From Thermococcus radiotolerans (GTDB taxonomy: Archaea; Methanobacteriota_B; Thermococci; Thermococcales; Thermococcaceae), in contig NZ_CP015106.1 in assembly GCF_002214565.1 (NCBI RefSeq), positions 434,001-498,000 of the forward strand: a stretch of 64,000 bases of DNA, written 5' to 3'. How positions within the stretch are numbered: position 1 is the first letter of the stretch; every line of letters begins with the position of its first letter. The position numbers and the translations under genes were made by a program. This document shows positions 1 to 7,964 of the stretch, piece by piece. The notes below the pieces were generated by a model that was given only the letters and a program-made list of their open reading frames with translations, searched no databases and was not told where the DNA came from.

Positions 1-202
1 ATACCTTATCGATGGCATAGAGGTCGTGGGGGGTTATCTTTACGGTATCGACGAGATTGGCGAGGTCCTCGAGGGACAGTCCATCGGGGTCAACGCTTGA
101 GAACTTCTCCTGCCAGAATCGTGTCGTCTCCAGGGCTTTTCCAAGGGTGTACCTGAAGTCATCAAACCCCTCCCCATCAACCCTTCCAACAATCAAAGTC
201 AT
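1..202 (-). CDS. PaaK/LuxE-like adenylate-forming enzyme, N-terminal fragment cut by window edge
   Basis: Only the first 67 codons are inside the window; the gene runs off the left edge. It starts with ATG at 202, preceded by GGTGAG. The visible part has the layout of the N-terminus of phenylacetate-CoA-ligase-like enzymes: a short helix ending in TTRFW, then a 'sleDLa ... K.t..dL' type segment. The divergent gene at 322 has a similar TTPYW segment in its N-terminus, so the two are probably distant paralogs. What is seen: the motifs and the divergent arrangement. Inference: an ATP-dependent acyl-adenylating enzyme of unknown substrate. With so little sequence the family call is moderate. Confidence 0.5.
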   Translation of the reverse strand, partial: MTLIVGRVDGEGFDDFRYTLGKALETTRFWQEKFSSVDPDGLSLEDLANLVDTVKITPHDLYAIDKV

Positions 203-321
203 GTACACTCACCGGAACAATACATCGCGCTAATGGTATATAACCGTTGGGGTTTGTCCAACCAACTACGGATGAATTCCAACAAGAAAGGTTTTTATAT
301 GGTTCCTGTTAAATCATCTCC
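203..321. promoter_or_regulatory. Divergent promoter region between two PaaK/LuxE-like genes
   Basis: A TATA-like stretch on the minus strand (about 237-246, reads GGTTATATACC) lies about 25 bases before a probable start point near 213 for the leftward gene, leaving a short leader with GGTGAG. On the plus strand TTTTTATAT at 292-300 lies 22-30 bases before the ATG at 322, so the rightward gene is probably leaderless. No other signal is evident. Confidence 0.55.
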
Positions 322-1380
322 ATGAACTATCGAGAAATATTGGATAACCTCTATAAGGATCCGCTGAAAATCGATGACTCAGATATAAAGGAGTATCTCA
401 GAGAGGTTTTTGAGTTTCATTTTCAAACTACCCCTTACTGGAGAAGAGTCTCCGCAGAGCTTCGGCTGGATTTGGATTCGATATTCCAAGGAACTCTGGA
501 GGAGATTTTCGAGAATATTTTTAATTCCGGCCTCATCGTGGAGGAGGAATACCTCCGGCACAACTGGGTGGAGTTCGTTCCCGACGGGTACACCGGGAGG
601 ATCAGGTTCTATCAATCCTCCGGAACCACCAGGGAACGGGCCATCGGCCACTGGGATAGAGAGTACCTTATCGCGGTCCGCAGGTATCTGAGGACCTCTC
701 TCGATGAGATTTACGCCCTCGATAAAACTTACGATGAGAGCCACCGGATGAGAACGATCGCTCACGGTCCCTACGGATGGTTTCAGGAGGAGATCAGCGA
801 GCTGGTGTGGAGCTACGGGGGTTTGCTATACTTCATAGGCATGGAAACCGATGGGCTGAAAAAAGTCTACGAAACCCAGGGATTGCCTGCGGTTTTGAAG
901 ATACTGGATCCGCTGGTCAGGTACACGAACCGCATCATGGAGCGGGACTCCATAAACACCGTACGCTCGGCGCCTCCGCTGATGACTCTCTTTGAACCGT
1001 ACAGCGAGGACATCGAGACGGCGATAATCAGCGGTGTAGGTGTGAACCACGAATTCTTCGAGGCCCTGGGTGAGAAATTCGAGGGCGCAAAGCTTATACC
1101 CCTCTACGGCTATTATCTCATTGGCGATCTGATGGGCATACACAAGGGCAGGGAGTTCTGGTACTATCCCAACTACCCGTTCACGATAGTCTTCCCAATG
1201 AAGAGGGAGGGGGATGGGTACAGGATAGTGAAGCACCACGAACGCGGAAGGGTGGCCATGCTGATAGCCAGACCCGAAGTCCTGGTTGTTAAATTTGAGG
1301 ACGAAACGGCGCTCAGAACCCCTCCGTATGGGCCGTTTAAATGGGACGGATTCGGAGACCCCGAAAGGAAAGTGGGGTGA
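322..1380 (+). CDS. PaaK/LuxE-like adenylate-forming enzyme (uncharacterised)
   Basis: A 352-residue protein with hallmarks of the ANL adenylating superfamily: the phosphate-binding loop YQSSGTTRER near residue 98, a LYGYYLIGD segment near residue 262 in place of the usual YG.TE motif, and a GRV..LI stretch before a K-FED segment near residue 315. Family knowledge: such enzymes activate a carboxylate with ATP to an acyl-AMP, then pass it to CoA or a protein. The protein is shorter than PaaK (about 430 residues) and lacks a clear C-terminal catalytic-lysine domain, so it may stop at the adenylate or rely on a partner. Start ATG follows a TATA box by about 25 bases (leaderless). It lies 3 bases before the DUF835 gene, so the two are probably one operon. 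Confidence 0.6.
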   Translation: MNYREILDNLYKDPLKIDDSDIKEYLREVFEFHFQTTPYWRRVSAELRLDLDSIFQGTLEEIFENIFNSGLIVEEEYLRHNWVEFVPDGYTGRIRFYQSSGTTRERAIGHWDREYLIAVRRYLRTSLDEIYALDKTYDESHRMRTIAHGPYGWFQEEISELVWSYGGLLYFIGMETDGLKKVYETQGLPAVLKILDPLVRYTNRIMERDSINTVRSAPPLMTLFEPYSEDIETAIISGVGVNHEFFEALGEKFEGAKLIPLYGYYLIGDLMGIHKGREFWYYPNYPFTIVFPMKREGDGYRIVKHHERGRVAMLIARPEVLVVKFEDETALRTPPYGPFKWDGFGDPERKVG

Positions 1381-1383
1381 GAT

Positions 1384-2481
1384 GTGTTGGATGGCATTCA
1401 TGCGTTGGTGCTTACCGAGGCCGCAATGGTCCTGATAGCGGACCTAATGGCCGCAGGATGGATATTCCGCATATACCTTCGTAATCGGAGAAGATCAGCC
1501 CTGGCCTTCTCGTTGGCGTGGATATTTGATTTCCTGGCTATTCTCTCCACAACCCTTACAAACCCCACAATTCAGATGATCGGTATACTCCTGCTGCCGG
1601 CGTTCTCTGCCTTACTCTTCTACGGTGCTGTGAGGTTCCTTGAGGAGGAGTCCATCACCGTCAGGTACAGAACTCTGGCCGTACTGGCGGTAATGCCAGT
1701 GGCGTTTATGGTATACATGGTTGGGGTGTATCTCTACACCGGAGACGCTGTGTGGACCATAACGAGCGCCGCCACCCTTGGAATAACGGGCGTGTTCGTC
1801 ATAGCGGGAGGGCTCCTGTTGAGGGAGACCGAGGAGATTTACAAGAGCGCCGTTAAATACCTCTACATCAGCATAATTCTCTTTGGGCTGCACCTGATTC
1901 CCGCCGCGCTCTTTGGAATCGAGGAGTGGTACAAGGCCGTTGGTTTCACGCTCTCCACGATACTGATAGTGAGCATGGTAGTGGCCATGGTAAAGCTCAC
2001 ATCCTCGGAGTCATTCACGCCGCGGAGGGAAAGGGTTACTGCTCCCGTCGATCTGAAGCCGGGAGTCGTTATAGTCAACGGAAAGGAATATCAGAAGCTC
2101 AAGGAGAAGCTCAAGGACAGGCCGGTTCTGGCCTTCGTCAGGGACGTTACCCAGGTTCCGGATGGCTGGCAGTACTACTTCGTCACGACGATACCGTTCC
2201 AGGGGAGGTTCAAGAACACCATAAACCCGACAAACCTCGCCAGAATGACCGAGCTGTCGTACAAGTATCTGGAGGAGTTCGCCAGAATGGGCGACCACGG
2301 AATAATAGTCATCGACTGCCTCGAGTACCTCACCGTCTACAACTCCTGGGAGAGCCTCATGAAGTTCCTGTCGAAGCTCAGGGACTTTGTGATAATCAAC
2401 AGGGGCACCTTGATACTCGTCATCGAGAAGGAGAGCCTTGAGAGCAGGCTCTACGCCCAGCTCAGGAAGCTCATGGAGTGA
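1384..2481 (+). CDS. Membrane protein with C-terminal DUF835 domain
   Basis: A 365-residue protein with about six or seven hydrophobic helices in residues 5-210 and a soluble C-terminal part (about 225-365) that matches the archaeal DUF835 pattern: a Walker-B-like strand HGIIVIDCLEYL near residue 320, then a 'NSWESLMKFL' helix. Family knowledge: DUF835 domains occur mainly in Archaea, often joined to membrane sensors; the function is unknown. Starts with GTG whose ribosome binding site GGGGTGA overlaps the stop of the upstream adenylating enzyme, so the two are translationally coupled. A signalling or regulatory role is only inference. Confidence 0.65.
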   Translation: MLDGIHALVLTEAAMVLIADLMAAGWIFRIYLRNRRRSALAFSLAWIFDFLAILSTTLTNPTIQMIGILLLPAFSALLFYGAVRFLEEESITVRYRTLAVLAVMPVAFMVYMVGVYLYTGDAVWTITSAATLGITGVFVIAGGLLLRETEEIYKSAVKYLYISIILFGLHLIPAALFGIEEWYKAVGFTLSTILIVSMVVAMVKLTSSESFTPRRERVTAPVDLKPGVVIVNGKEYQKLKEKLKDRPVLAFVRDVTQVPDGWQYYFVTTIPFQGRFKNTINPTNLARMTELSYKYLEEFARMGDHGIIVIDCLEYLTVYNSWESLMKFLSKLRDFVIINRGTLILVIEKESLESRLYAQLRKLME

Positions 2482-2486
2482 GACAG

Positions 2487-2497
2487 CTTTATATACC
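2487..2497 (+). promoter_or_regulatory. Strong TATA promoter of the H/ACA guide RNA
   Basis: CTTTATATACC just after the stop of the DUF835 gene. The centre lies 26 bases ahead of 2518, the first base of the first RNA stem, the standard archaeal spacing. The 20 bases between are AT-rich and contain no ribosome binding site, consistent with a promoter for a non-coding RNA. Confidence 0.7.
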
Positions 2498-2515
2498 TCT
2501 TCTTTTAACTTTAAA

Positions 2516-2732
2516 ATGCCCCTGCGCGAGGACCCCGGGGAGAATGAACCGGGGGGCGATGCGGGGGCTACAGCTCGGCCTCAGCGAGGTCCCCGCGGGA
2601 GGGCCTTCCGCGTTACGGAGCACGATGGCCGCGGGAAACCCAGGCCGAGCACAGTCCAGGCCCGCCTGGGTTAACCCGCCTGAGTTCGCCGTTAGGCACC
2701 GATGGGGGCGGGTGTTACGGGCGGGCCATAGA
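2516..2732 (+). ncRNA. Three-hairpin H/ACA guide RNA (rRNA pseudouridylation)
   Basis: Three consecutive hairpins, each with a lower stem, an internal pocket, an upper stem and an ANA box. I: lower stem 2518-2522/2564-2568, upper stem CCCCGG/CCGGGG 2533-2538/2549-2554, ACA 2570. II: GCTCGGCC/GGCCGAGC 2573-2580/2643-2650, upper stem 2592-2598/2629-2635, ACA 2651. III: GGCCCGCC/GGCGGGCC 2659-2666/2720-2727, upper stem 2674-2680/2706-2713, AUA 2728. The distance from the pocket top to the ANA box is 15, 15 and 14 bases, the 14-16 rule of H/ACA RNAs. GA-containing internal loops above stems II and III resemble L7Ae kink-turns. Guides of II fit UGGGUU-UA-GACC and guides of III fit CGUAAC-UA-UAAC, both conserved 23S rRNA segments recalled from memory. 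The target of I was not found. Pyrococcus is known to have a three-hairpin H/ACA RNA. Confidence 0.8.
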
Positions 2733-2820
2733 CGCTTCGCCGAAACATTTTCAACGATGCCCTCTGGTGTGTTGAAAAAGTTTATTAAGTGCTAGATGAA
2801 AGAGTCACACGGAGGAGACC

Positions 2821-3036
2821 ATGAGGATTGCGGGCAAAAACAAGTGGGAGATTCTTCTGAAGTACTATCCCCCCTGGCAGGGATACCCACCCAAGAAGAG
2901 AAGAGAGAGGAAAACGACGGAAGTCATTGAGGTATTTGAGATGTTGGGCGACCCACGGAAGCTCAGGGACATACCCGAGGACGTCCGCGCCATCCTGAAG
3001 TTCATCAGGCTGGAGTCTTTTCTCCAGGAGGCTTAG
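2821..3036 (+). CDS. Small conserved-looking protein of unknown function
   Basis: A 71-residue, highly basic N-terminal half (KKRRERK near residue 25) followed by an acidic helical half. I do not recognise the family. It is likely real: a perfect GGAGGA lies four bases before the ATG, a TATA-like TTTATTAAG sits at 2781-2788 about 35 bases upstream, and the stop is directly followed by the convergent moeA stop. No membrane segment, cysteine pair or known motif is visible. The location next to moeA may be chance, since it is on the other strand. Confidence 0.65.
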   Translation: MRIAGKNKWEILLKYYPPWQGYPPKKRRERKTTEVIEVFEMLGDPRKLRDIPEDVRAILKFIRLESFLQEA

Positions 3037-4227
3037 TTAGTAGAGTACGACCTCGACGGTCTCTCCTTCGAGGTACCCCTCGCTGTCCTCTGGGATTTCT
3101 ATGTACCCGTTGCTCTCCACGAGCGAGCTTATTATCCCGCTGCCCTTCTTCTTGATCGGTCTGGCTTCCCCGTTCTCGTACCACACCTTCACGAACTCGT
3201 GCCTTCCGAGCTGGCTCGAAACGCGCTCGGTGAGCCTTGCCCGAACCCTGACCTCGTAGTTCCTAGCCCCCACCAGCTTCGCAAGGACGTGCTTGACGTA
3301 AAGGTGGAACTGGGCGAAGACGGCTACCGGATAACCGCTCATGATGAAGACTCTCTCGCCGTAGCCTACCGGCCTTCCGGGCTTTATCGTCGTGCCGTGG
3401 AAGAGGAGTTTGACGAAGCGGTGGGCGAAGTCCTTATCGCCGAAGGCGGAGCCGCCGGTGACGAGAACTAGGTCGCATTCTTTCTTTGCCCGCCCTATCG
3501 CAGATCTGGTGGCGTCTTCATCATCTGGAATGACGCCGTAGAAAACCGGCTCACCGAAGTACTGCCGAACCAGCCCAGTGAGCATGATCGAGTTGCTCTC
3601 CATGATTTTTCCAGACCTCAGTGCGTCCTCATCGAACTCCTCGATGAGCTCGTCGCCCGTGATTATTATCCCGACGCGGGGCTTCCTCTTGACCTTCACG
3701 CTCCTGAAGCCGATGCTCTTGAGGAGCGCCAGGTCCTGGGACCTTAAAACCTGCCCCTTTCGGAGGACAACCTCTCCCTTCCTCACATCCTCGCCGGCGA
3801 AGGCCACGTTCTGACCCGGGGCGACCGGCCTGAGAACCCTTATGACGTTCCCATCGCGCTCGGCCATCTCCTGCATAAGAACTGCGTTTGCTCCTTCTGG
3901 TATCTTTGACCCCGTGGTTAGCTTTACGGCAGTCCCTGGCTCAACCTTCACCCTGCTCTCATCGCCGGCGACTATCTCATCAATAACTTTAAGCTCAACG
4001 GGACTGTACTCCCTCGCCTGGAATGTGTCCTCGGCGCGCAAAGCATAGCCGTCCACTGCAGAGCGGTCGAAGGGCGGGCTGTCTATAGGGGAAACGACGT
4101 CTTCAGCCAGAACCCGTCCGAGGGCCTCTGAGAGGGGAACCTTCTCGACCTCCTCAAGCTCGCTAACGTCCTTCAGCACCATCTCAAGGGCCGCTCTATA
4201 CGGGGTCAGCCGTTTGAACTCCCTCAC
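3037..4227 (-). CDS. moeA: Molybdopterin molybdenumtransferase MoeA
   Basis: A 396-residue protein, the usual MoeA length. N-terminal MoeA signature PPFDRSAVDGYA near residue 52, central MoCF-type domain with TGGSAFGDKDF near residue 262, a PG/SG loop (MSGYPVA, near residue 302) and a C-terminal beta domain. MoeA inserts the metal into adenylylated molybdopterin; in Thermococcales the metal is mostly tungsten for aldehyde oxidoreductases (established knowledge). GTG start at 4227 with GGGAGG upstream; only one base separates it from the moaB stop, so the genes form an operon. The SG at the metal-site loop differs from the common PG; whether this matters is not known. Confidence 0.93.
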   Translation of the reverse strand: MREFKRLTPYRAALEMVLKDVSELEEVEKVPLSEALGRVLAEDVVSPIDSPPFDRSAVDGYALRAEDTFQAREYSPVELKVIDEIVAGDESRVKVEPGTAVKLTTGSKIPEGANAVLMQEMAERDGNVIRVLRPVAPGQNVAFAGEDVRKGEVVLRKGQVLRSQDLALLKSIGFRSVKVKRKPRVGIIITGDELIEEFDEDALRSGKIMESNSIMLTGLVRQYFGEPVFYGVIPDDEDATRSAIGRAKKECDLVLVTGGSAFGDKDFAHRFVKLLFHGTTIKPGRPVGYGERVFIMSGYPVAVFAQFHLYVKHVLAKLVGARNYEVRVRARLTERVSSQLGRHEFVKVWYENGEARPIKKKGSGIISSLVESNGYIEIPEDSEGYLEGETVEVVLY

Positions 4228-4228
4228 G

Positions 4229-4744
4229 TCACTCCCTCCCGTGCTTGAGTACGTGGCCGGCCTCTTTGAGGATGATTTTGATCCCAGTCCTTGCCGCGCC
4301 GAGACTGCCGGGCAGGCAGAAGACGGCCATGGTTCTGCCGGAGCTCCTAATTATTCCGGCGGTTGCCCTCGTCATGACCACGGCTGTGCCTATCTCCTCG
4401 TAGCTGAGGAGTCTGAAAACCTCGCCGAAGCCAGTCAGTTCCTTATCGAGAAGGGGCCTGATGCTCTCTATCGTCACATCCCTGCTGGCTATCCCCGTTC
4501 CGCCGGAGGTTACCAGGACCTCCGCCCCCGCTCTGAAGGCCTCGACAACAGCACCGATTATCGCGATCTTCTCGTCGGGAACGACCGCGTAGTAAACCCT
4601 CTCATGTCCGGCCTTCTCCAGCTCTTCAATGAGAAACTTCCCGCTCTTATCCTCCTTCTCCCCCCTGCTCGCGGTGTCGCTGACAGTTATGACCGCGAAC
4701 TTAAACTTCTTTGGAGCCTTTCTCTTGTGTTCCTCTGCCCCCAT
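4229..4744 (-). CDS. moaB: MoaB/MogA-family molybdopterin adenylyltransferase
   Basis: A 171-residue protein with an N-terminal strand FAVITVSDTASRGE, the MoCF signature TSGGTGIASRDVTIE near residue 79, and a C-terminal LPGSLGAA loop. The family binds molybdopterin and activates it with ATP to MPT-AMP, the substrate of MoeA. In archaea the MoaB type does this job. It is the first gene of the moaB-moeA operon. The basic first 14 residues are extra compared with bacterial MogA. Confidence 0.9.
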   Translation of the reverse strand: MGAEEHKRKAPKKFKFAVITVSDTASRGEKEDKSGKFLIEELEKAGHERVYYAVVPDEKIAIIGAVVEAFRAGAEVLVTSGGTGIASRDVTIESIRPLLDKELTGFGEVFRLLSYEEIGTAVVMTRATAGIIRSSGRTMAVFCLPGSLGAARTGIKIILKEAGHVLKHGRE

Positions 4745-4845
4745 ATTACCACCCGATTAAGCTTGTTCCCGAACTTAATAACCTTTCAGCAAACGGAAGC
4801 GTTTAACGGCGCAAGCGTTATATCCCCCGGAGCGGACCGTTATTC

Positions 4846-5430
4846 ATGAGGTTCGATCACTTCATCGAGCGCTTCAACGGCCCGCTACTGGCACTGAGCA
4901 ACGCCCCGTACAGAGGAGGCCTCACGAAAGCAAACGGTTTCTTCTTCATGATGGTGCACAAGAATTACGCCGGGGATTACAAGGCCGACTGCCGCGCCTT
5001 TGAGCTGGACCACAGGCTGAAGAACTTCGTGGGCTTTATGACTGCCGCAGAGGTGGGCAAGGTTCTCTCGATTGCAAGGAGCGGAAGCGTTACCGCCTAC
5101 GTCACGGCCGGGATAACGAACCCCGCTGTGGCCGGTGATGTGCCACCCCCCTGGGCACCGGGGACGATAAACATCGCCCTCGTGGTTGATGAGGGTCTGA
5201 CCGTCGGGGCCATGGCGAACGTCATCATGACGGCTACCGAGGCGAAGACGTACACCCTCCTCAGGCTCGGCTACAATGCCACAGGGACGACGAGCGATGG
5301 AATAGGTGTTTTTGCTCCTGAAGGAGAGGTAGAATGGGCGGGGACGGCGACGGAACTTGGAGTGAGCATAGGGAGAGCCGTAAGGAATGCCCTCAAGGAG
5401 AGCATTGAAAAATGGGAGAGGACGAGATGA
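4846..5430 (+). CDS. cbiZ: Adenosylcobinamide amidohydrolase CbiZ
   Basis: A 194-residue protein carrying the CbiZ hallmark LSNAPYRGG near residue 17, a TAGITNPAVAGD stretch near residue 87, and the C-terminal LGYNATGTTSDGI block near residue 142. CbiZ cleaves the aminopropanol side chain of adenosylcobinamide to give adenosylcobyric acid, so that imported corrinoids can be rebuilt with the cell's own lower ligand. A TATA box GCGTTATATC (4815-4823) is about 25 bases before the ATG: probably leaderless. It opens the cobalamin salvage cluster that extends to about 13.4 kb. Confidence 0.9.
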   Translation: MRFDHFIERFNGPLLALSNAPYRGGLTKANGFFFMMVHKNYAGDYKADCRAFELDHRLKNFVGFMTAAEVGKVLSIARSGSVTAYVTAGITNPAVAGDVPPPWAPGTINIALVVDEGLTVGAMANVIMTATEAKTYTLLRLGYNATGTTSDGIGVFAPEGEVEWAGTATELGVSIGRAVRNALKESIEKWERTR

Positions 5431-5431
5431 G

Positions 5432-6445
5432 CTATCCTCCTGCCGCTTGAAGCGTCATCAACTGACTGTACAGCTCCTCCACTTTGGCCGATACGTCCTT
5501 CGGGGAGAATCCGGCTTTAACGGCGAGCCAGGTTGCTCCCCCCGCACCAACACCTTCCTTTACGTAGCCCCTCTCGTAGTCCCTCAATCCCTTGAACTCG
5601 CTCTTCGAGAAGTCCAGGTCCGCGGCGTAGGTGATCACCCCGATTTCCCTTGCCGTCTTGAGGAACGTGGCGCTTTTGTCGTTTACGACCCATTTGGTCG
5701 TTGCTATCATGAACCTCTCCATATCCTCGTTGAGGGCCCTCAAGAGGGCGGCCACCGCTAGCATCTGGGTGCCTCCTGCTAGGACGACGTTCTTTCTGAA
5801 TCCCAGGGAGATTCCAACTACCACGGCAATCATGGGGTCGCCGAACTGTCTGAGGGCTTCAAGCGGCCTCTCCGCTAGGTCTCCTGCCTCAATCCCGGCC
5901 CGCCGAAAGCCTTCCGCAATGACCCTCTCCTTGAGGTCGATCGGATTGCTGGGAGCTGCAGAGGAAGTTCGCGCGTCATAGCCAAGGGCCCGTAAGACCG
6001 CCTGGGCCGTGGTGGTCCCTCCGGGTGTGGATTCGCCGATAACAATCTCTTCAAAGTTGGTTTTATTGAGCTCCTCGCCGAAGAGCTTGGCAAGGCGAAC
6101 GATTTCCCCGAACTCCGGAAGGGCTGGTTCCTTCCTGAAATCCCTGCCAACGTGCCCGCTGATGTGGACGTGGGGTACCAGTGGGGCCAGATACGTGCCG
6201 GCGCGCACCACTATTATAGGAAAGCCGGCCAGTTCCCTAGCTGCCTTGGTTATGATCGCCGGCGTTGGATGCTCCTCCGGGGTGACGGGTATCGCGTCAA
6301 TAATCCTAGGCCTCTCGTAAAAGAGGTATTCCGCATCCGCCGGAGGGGTGAGCTTTGTCAGTTCGGGCGTCGCTCCCGCAACGCTTATCCCCGGAACGGT
6401 GCTTATCTTCGTGTTTCCTAAGACCAGCAGGAAGAGGCTCTTCAT
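5432..6445 (-). CDS. cobT: UPF0284/CobT-like phosphoribosyltransferase
   Basis: A 337-residue protein of the archaeal CobT-like group (UPF0284). It has the CobT-fold marks: [15 protein letters not shown] near residue 162, then [13 protein letters not shown] and [14 protein letters not shown] blocks. CobT links a lower-ligand base to ribose phosphate from NaMN to give alpha-ribazole phosphate; the archaeal family is assigned to this step mainly by context. An upstream extension in frame to 6559 is possible, but ATG at 6445 is preceded by GGTGAT, begins right at the first conserved strand and lies just past the divergent promoter. It is divergent to cobQ and convergent with cbiZ. Confidence 0.8.
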   Translation of the reverse strand: MKSLFLLVLGNTKISTVPGISVAGATPELTKLTPPADAEYLFYERPRIIDAIPVTPEEHPTPAIITKAARELAGFPIIVVRAGTYLAPLVPHVHISGHVGRDFRKEPALPEFGEIVRLAKLFGEELNKTNFEEIVIGESTPGGTTTAQAVLRALGYDARTSSAAPSNPIDLKERVIAEGFRRAGIEAGDLAERPLEALRQFGDPMIAVVVGISLGFRKNVVLAGGTQMLAVAALLRALNEDMERFMIATTKWVVNDKSATFLKTAREIGVITYAADLDFSKSEFKGLRDYERGYVKEGVGAGGATWLAVKAGFSPKDVSAKVEELYSQLMTLQAAGG

Positions 6446-6512
6446 GACATCACCGCTGGAGTTTTTATCCAAGGATTTATATGTCCTTCGGCCAACTCCG
6501 AACAGTGGGAGA
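6446..6512. promoter_or_regulatory. Divergent cobT/cobQ promoter with a shared TATA element
   Basis: GGATTTATATGTCC at 6474-6487 reads as a TATA box in both directions. On the plus strand it places a start point a few bases before the GTGGGAG site of cobQ (ATG 6513); on the minus strand it places one about ten bases before GGTGAT of the cobT-like gene (ATG 6445). Whether both directions use the same element is inference; a weaker ATAAAAA at about 6462-6470 is an alternative for the minus strand. Confidence 0.45.
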
Positions 6513-7964
6513 ATGGGAGAGTCGTTGATGGTACTCGGGACCTCATCCGGTGCCGGCAAGTCACTCCTCGTTACTGCCCTATGCAGGATTTTCTCGAACC
6601 TCGGCTATGACGTCGTTCCTTTCAAGAGCCAGAACATGAGCCTGAACTCCGCGCCGAGCATCGAAGGCGGTGAGATAAGCAGGGCGCAGTATTTACAGGC
6701 GATAGCTTGCAGGAAAAGGCCGAGCGTGAGGTTCAACCCGATTCTGCTCAAGCCGGAGGGAAACATGAGAAGCCAGGTCGTCTTCATGGGGAAGCCTATT
6801 GGGAGCGTTTCGGCAAGGGACTACATGCTATCGAGGAAGGAGGAGCTCTTCAGGAAGGCGATGACTGTTCTGGACGAACTTAAGGAGAAGCACGACTTGG
6901 TTATAATCGAGGGCGCGGGAAGTCCGGTTGAGATTAACCTGAAGGACTACGACATAGCCAACACGAGGGTCATGCTTTACGCCGGAGCCAAGGGGATCCT
7001 CGTTACCGACATATACCGTGGTGGAAGCTTCGCGAGCATAGTCGGCACGATGGAGCTCTTGAAGCCAGAGGAGAGGGAAGCGATAATCGGCTTCGTCTTC
7101 AACAAGTTCCGTGGAGACCCGTCTCTCCTCGGACCGGGCTTTGAGTATCTGGAAGAGCGTTACGAAAAGCCGACCCTCGGCGTTATCCCCTACGTGGAGC
7201 ACCGTTTACCCGAAGAGGATTCACTCACGGAATTCCCCAAGGTTAGGGGAGAGCTTCACATCCAGATAATCAGGCTTCCCCACATCAGCAACTTCACAGA
7301 CTTTGAGCCCCTCCACTGGGCAAACGGCGTTGATTACGTGACAAGAGCCGAGGAGATCAAGGGCGACGTGGTGATAATACCCGGGAGCAAGAACACGGTC
7401 GAGGATTTGCTCTGGTTGCGTGAGAACGGCTTTGAGGATGCCATCCTCGAAGCACACAGAGACGGCTCTTTCATCGTTGGACTCTGCGGCGGCTTCCAGA
7501 TGCTCGGTGAGAAAATCCTTGACACCGTCGAGTCCAAACGCGGAATCGTTAAGGGAATCGGCCTCCTGCCAGCTAAGACAGTTTTCGAGAGGGTTAAGCG
7601 GACGAACCACCTCCGGGCGGAGGTCCTCTGGGAGCCAGCTCGCGGAATGGCCGTTGAGGGCTACGAGATACGCTTTGGCCGGAGCGTATCGGAGAGACCG
7701 TTCTCCGTTATACGGGCGATTAATAGCGCCAAAGCTTTCGAGCCTGAGGGGGCCGTTGGTGAGAGGGCTTTCGGCACGTACCTCCACGGCATCTTCCACA
7801 ACTTCGCCTTCACCGAGCGCTTCCTCAACCTCCTGAGGGAAGAAAGGGGGCTCGAACCAATATCCATTGAGGACTGGAGCATCGAGGAGGAGATAGAGGG
7901 GTTCGCGAAGGTCGTTGAGAAGAACCTCGACGTGGAGAGGATTTTAGCGAAGCTGGGGATTTAA
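6513..7964 (+). CDS. cobQ: Cobyric acid synthase CobQ/CbiP
   Basis: A 483-residue glutamine-dependent amidotransferase, the normal length for the family. P-loop GTSSGAGKS at residues 9-17, [10 protein letters not shown] near residue 36, and a class I glutaminase domain with the nucleophile in GLCGGFQ (Cys325) and the partner His425 in LHGIFHN. It amidates four side chains of adenosylcobyrinate a,c-diamide to give cobyric acid. Upstream in-frame codons are open back to 6348 but have no family match; the ATG at 6513 follows GTGGGAG and matches the family N-terminus. No cbiA-like gene is visible nearby, so CobQ may act on partly amidated corrinoids taken up from outside. Confidence 0.93.
   Translation: MGESLMVLGTSSGAGKSLLVTALCRIFSNLGYDVVPFKSQNMSLNSAPSIEGGEISRAQYLQAIACRKRPSVRFNPILLKPEGNMRSQVVFMGKPIGSVSARDYMLSRKEELFRKAMTVLDELKEKHDLVIIEGAGSPVEINLKDYDIANTRVMLYAGAKGILVTDIYRGGSFASIVGTMELLKPEEREAIIGFVFNKFRGDPSLLGPGFEYLEERYEKPTLGVIPYVEHRLPEEDSLTEFPKVRGELHIQIIRLPHISNFTDFEPLHWANGVDYVTRAEEIKGDVVIIPGSKNTVEDLLWLRENGFEDAILEAHRDGSFIVGLCGGFQMLGEKILDTVESKRGIVKGIGLLPAKTVFERVKRTNHLRAEVLWEPARGMAVEGYEIRFGRSVSERPFSVIRAINSAKAFEPEGAVGERAFGTYLHGIFHNFAFTERFLNLLREERGLEPISIEDWSIEEEIEGFAKVVEKNLDVERILAKLGI

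Noticed and set aside
2516-2732. RNase P RNA or SRP RNA
   Set aside because: The conserved RNase P cores and the SRP helix 8 motif (GGAAGGAGCA-type) are absent, while the H/ACA distance rule is met three times.
2478-2795. 105-codon frame across the H/ACA RNA
   Set aside because: No ribosome binding site, odd composition, and the DNA is fully explained by three RNA hairpins with a non-coding promoter.
6348-6512. N-terminal extension of CobQ to 6348
   Set aside because: It overlaps the divergent gene and the promoter; the family N-terminus begins at ATG 6513.
6446-6512. Cobalamin riboswitch in front of cobT/cobQ or cbiZ
   Set aside because: The leaders are under 40 bases or absent, far too short for the B12 riboswitch.
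6446-6559. N-terminal extension of the CobT-like protein to 6559
   Set aside because: It would read through the divergent promoter and has no family similarity; ATG 6445 has GGTGAT upstream.
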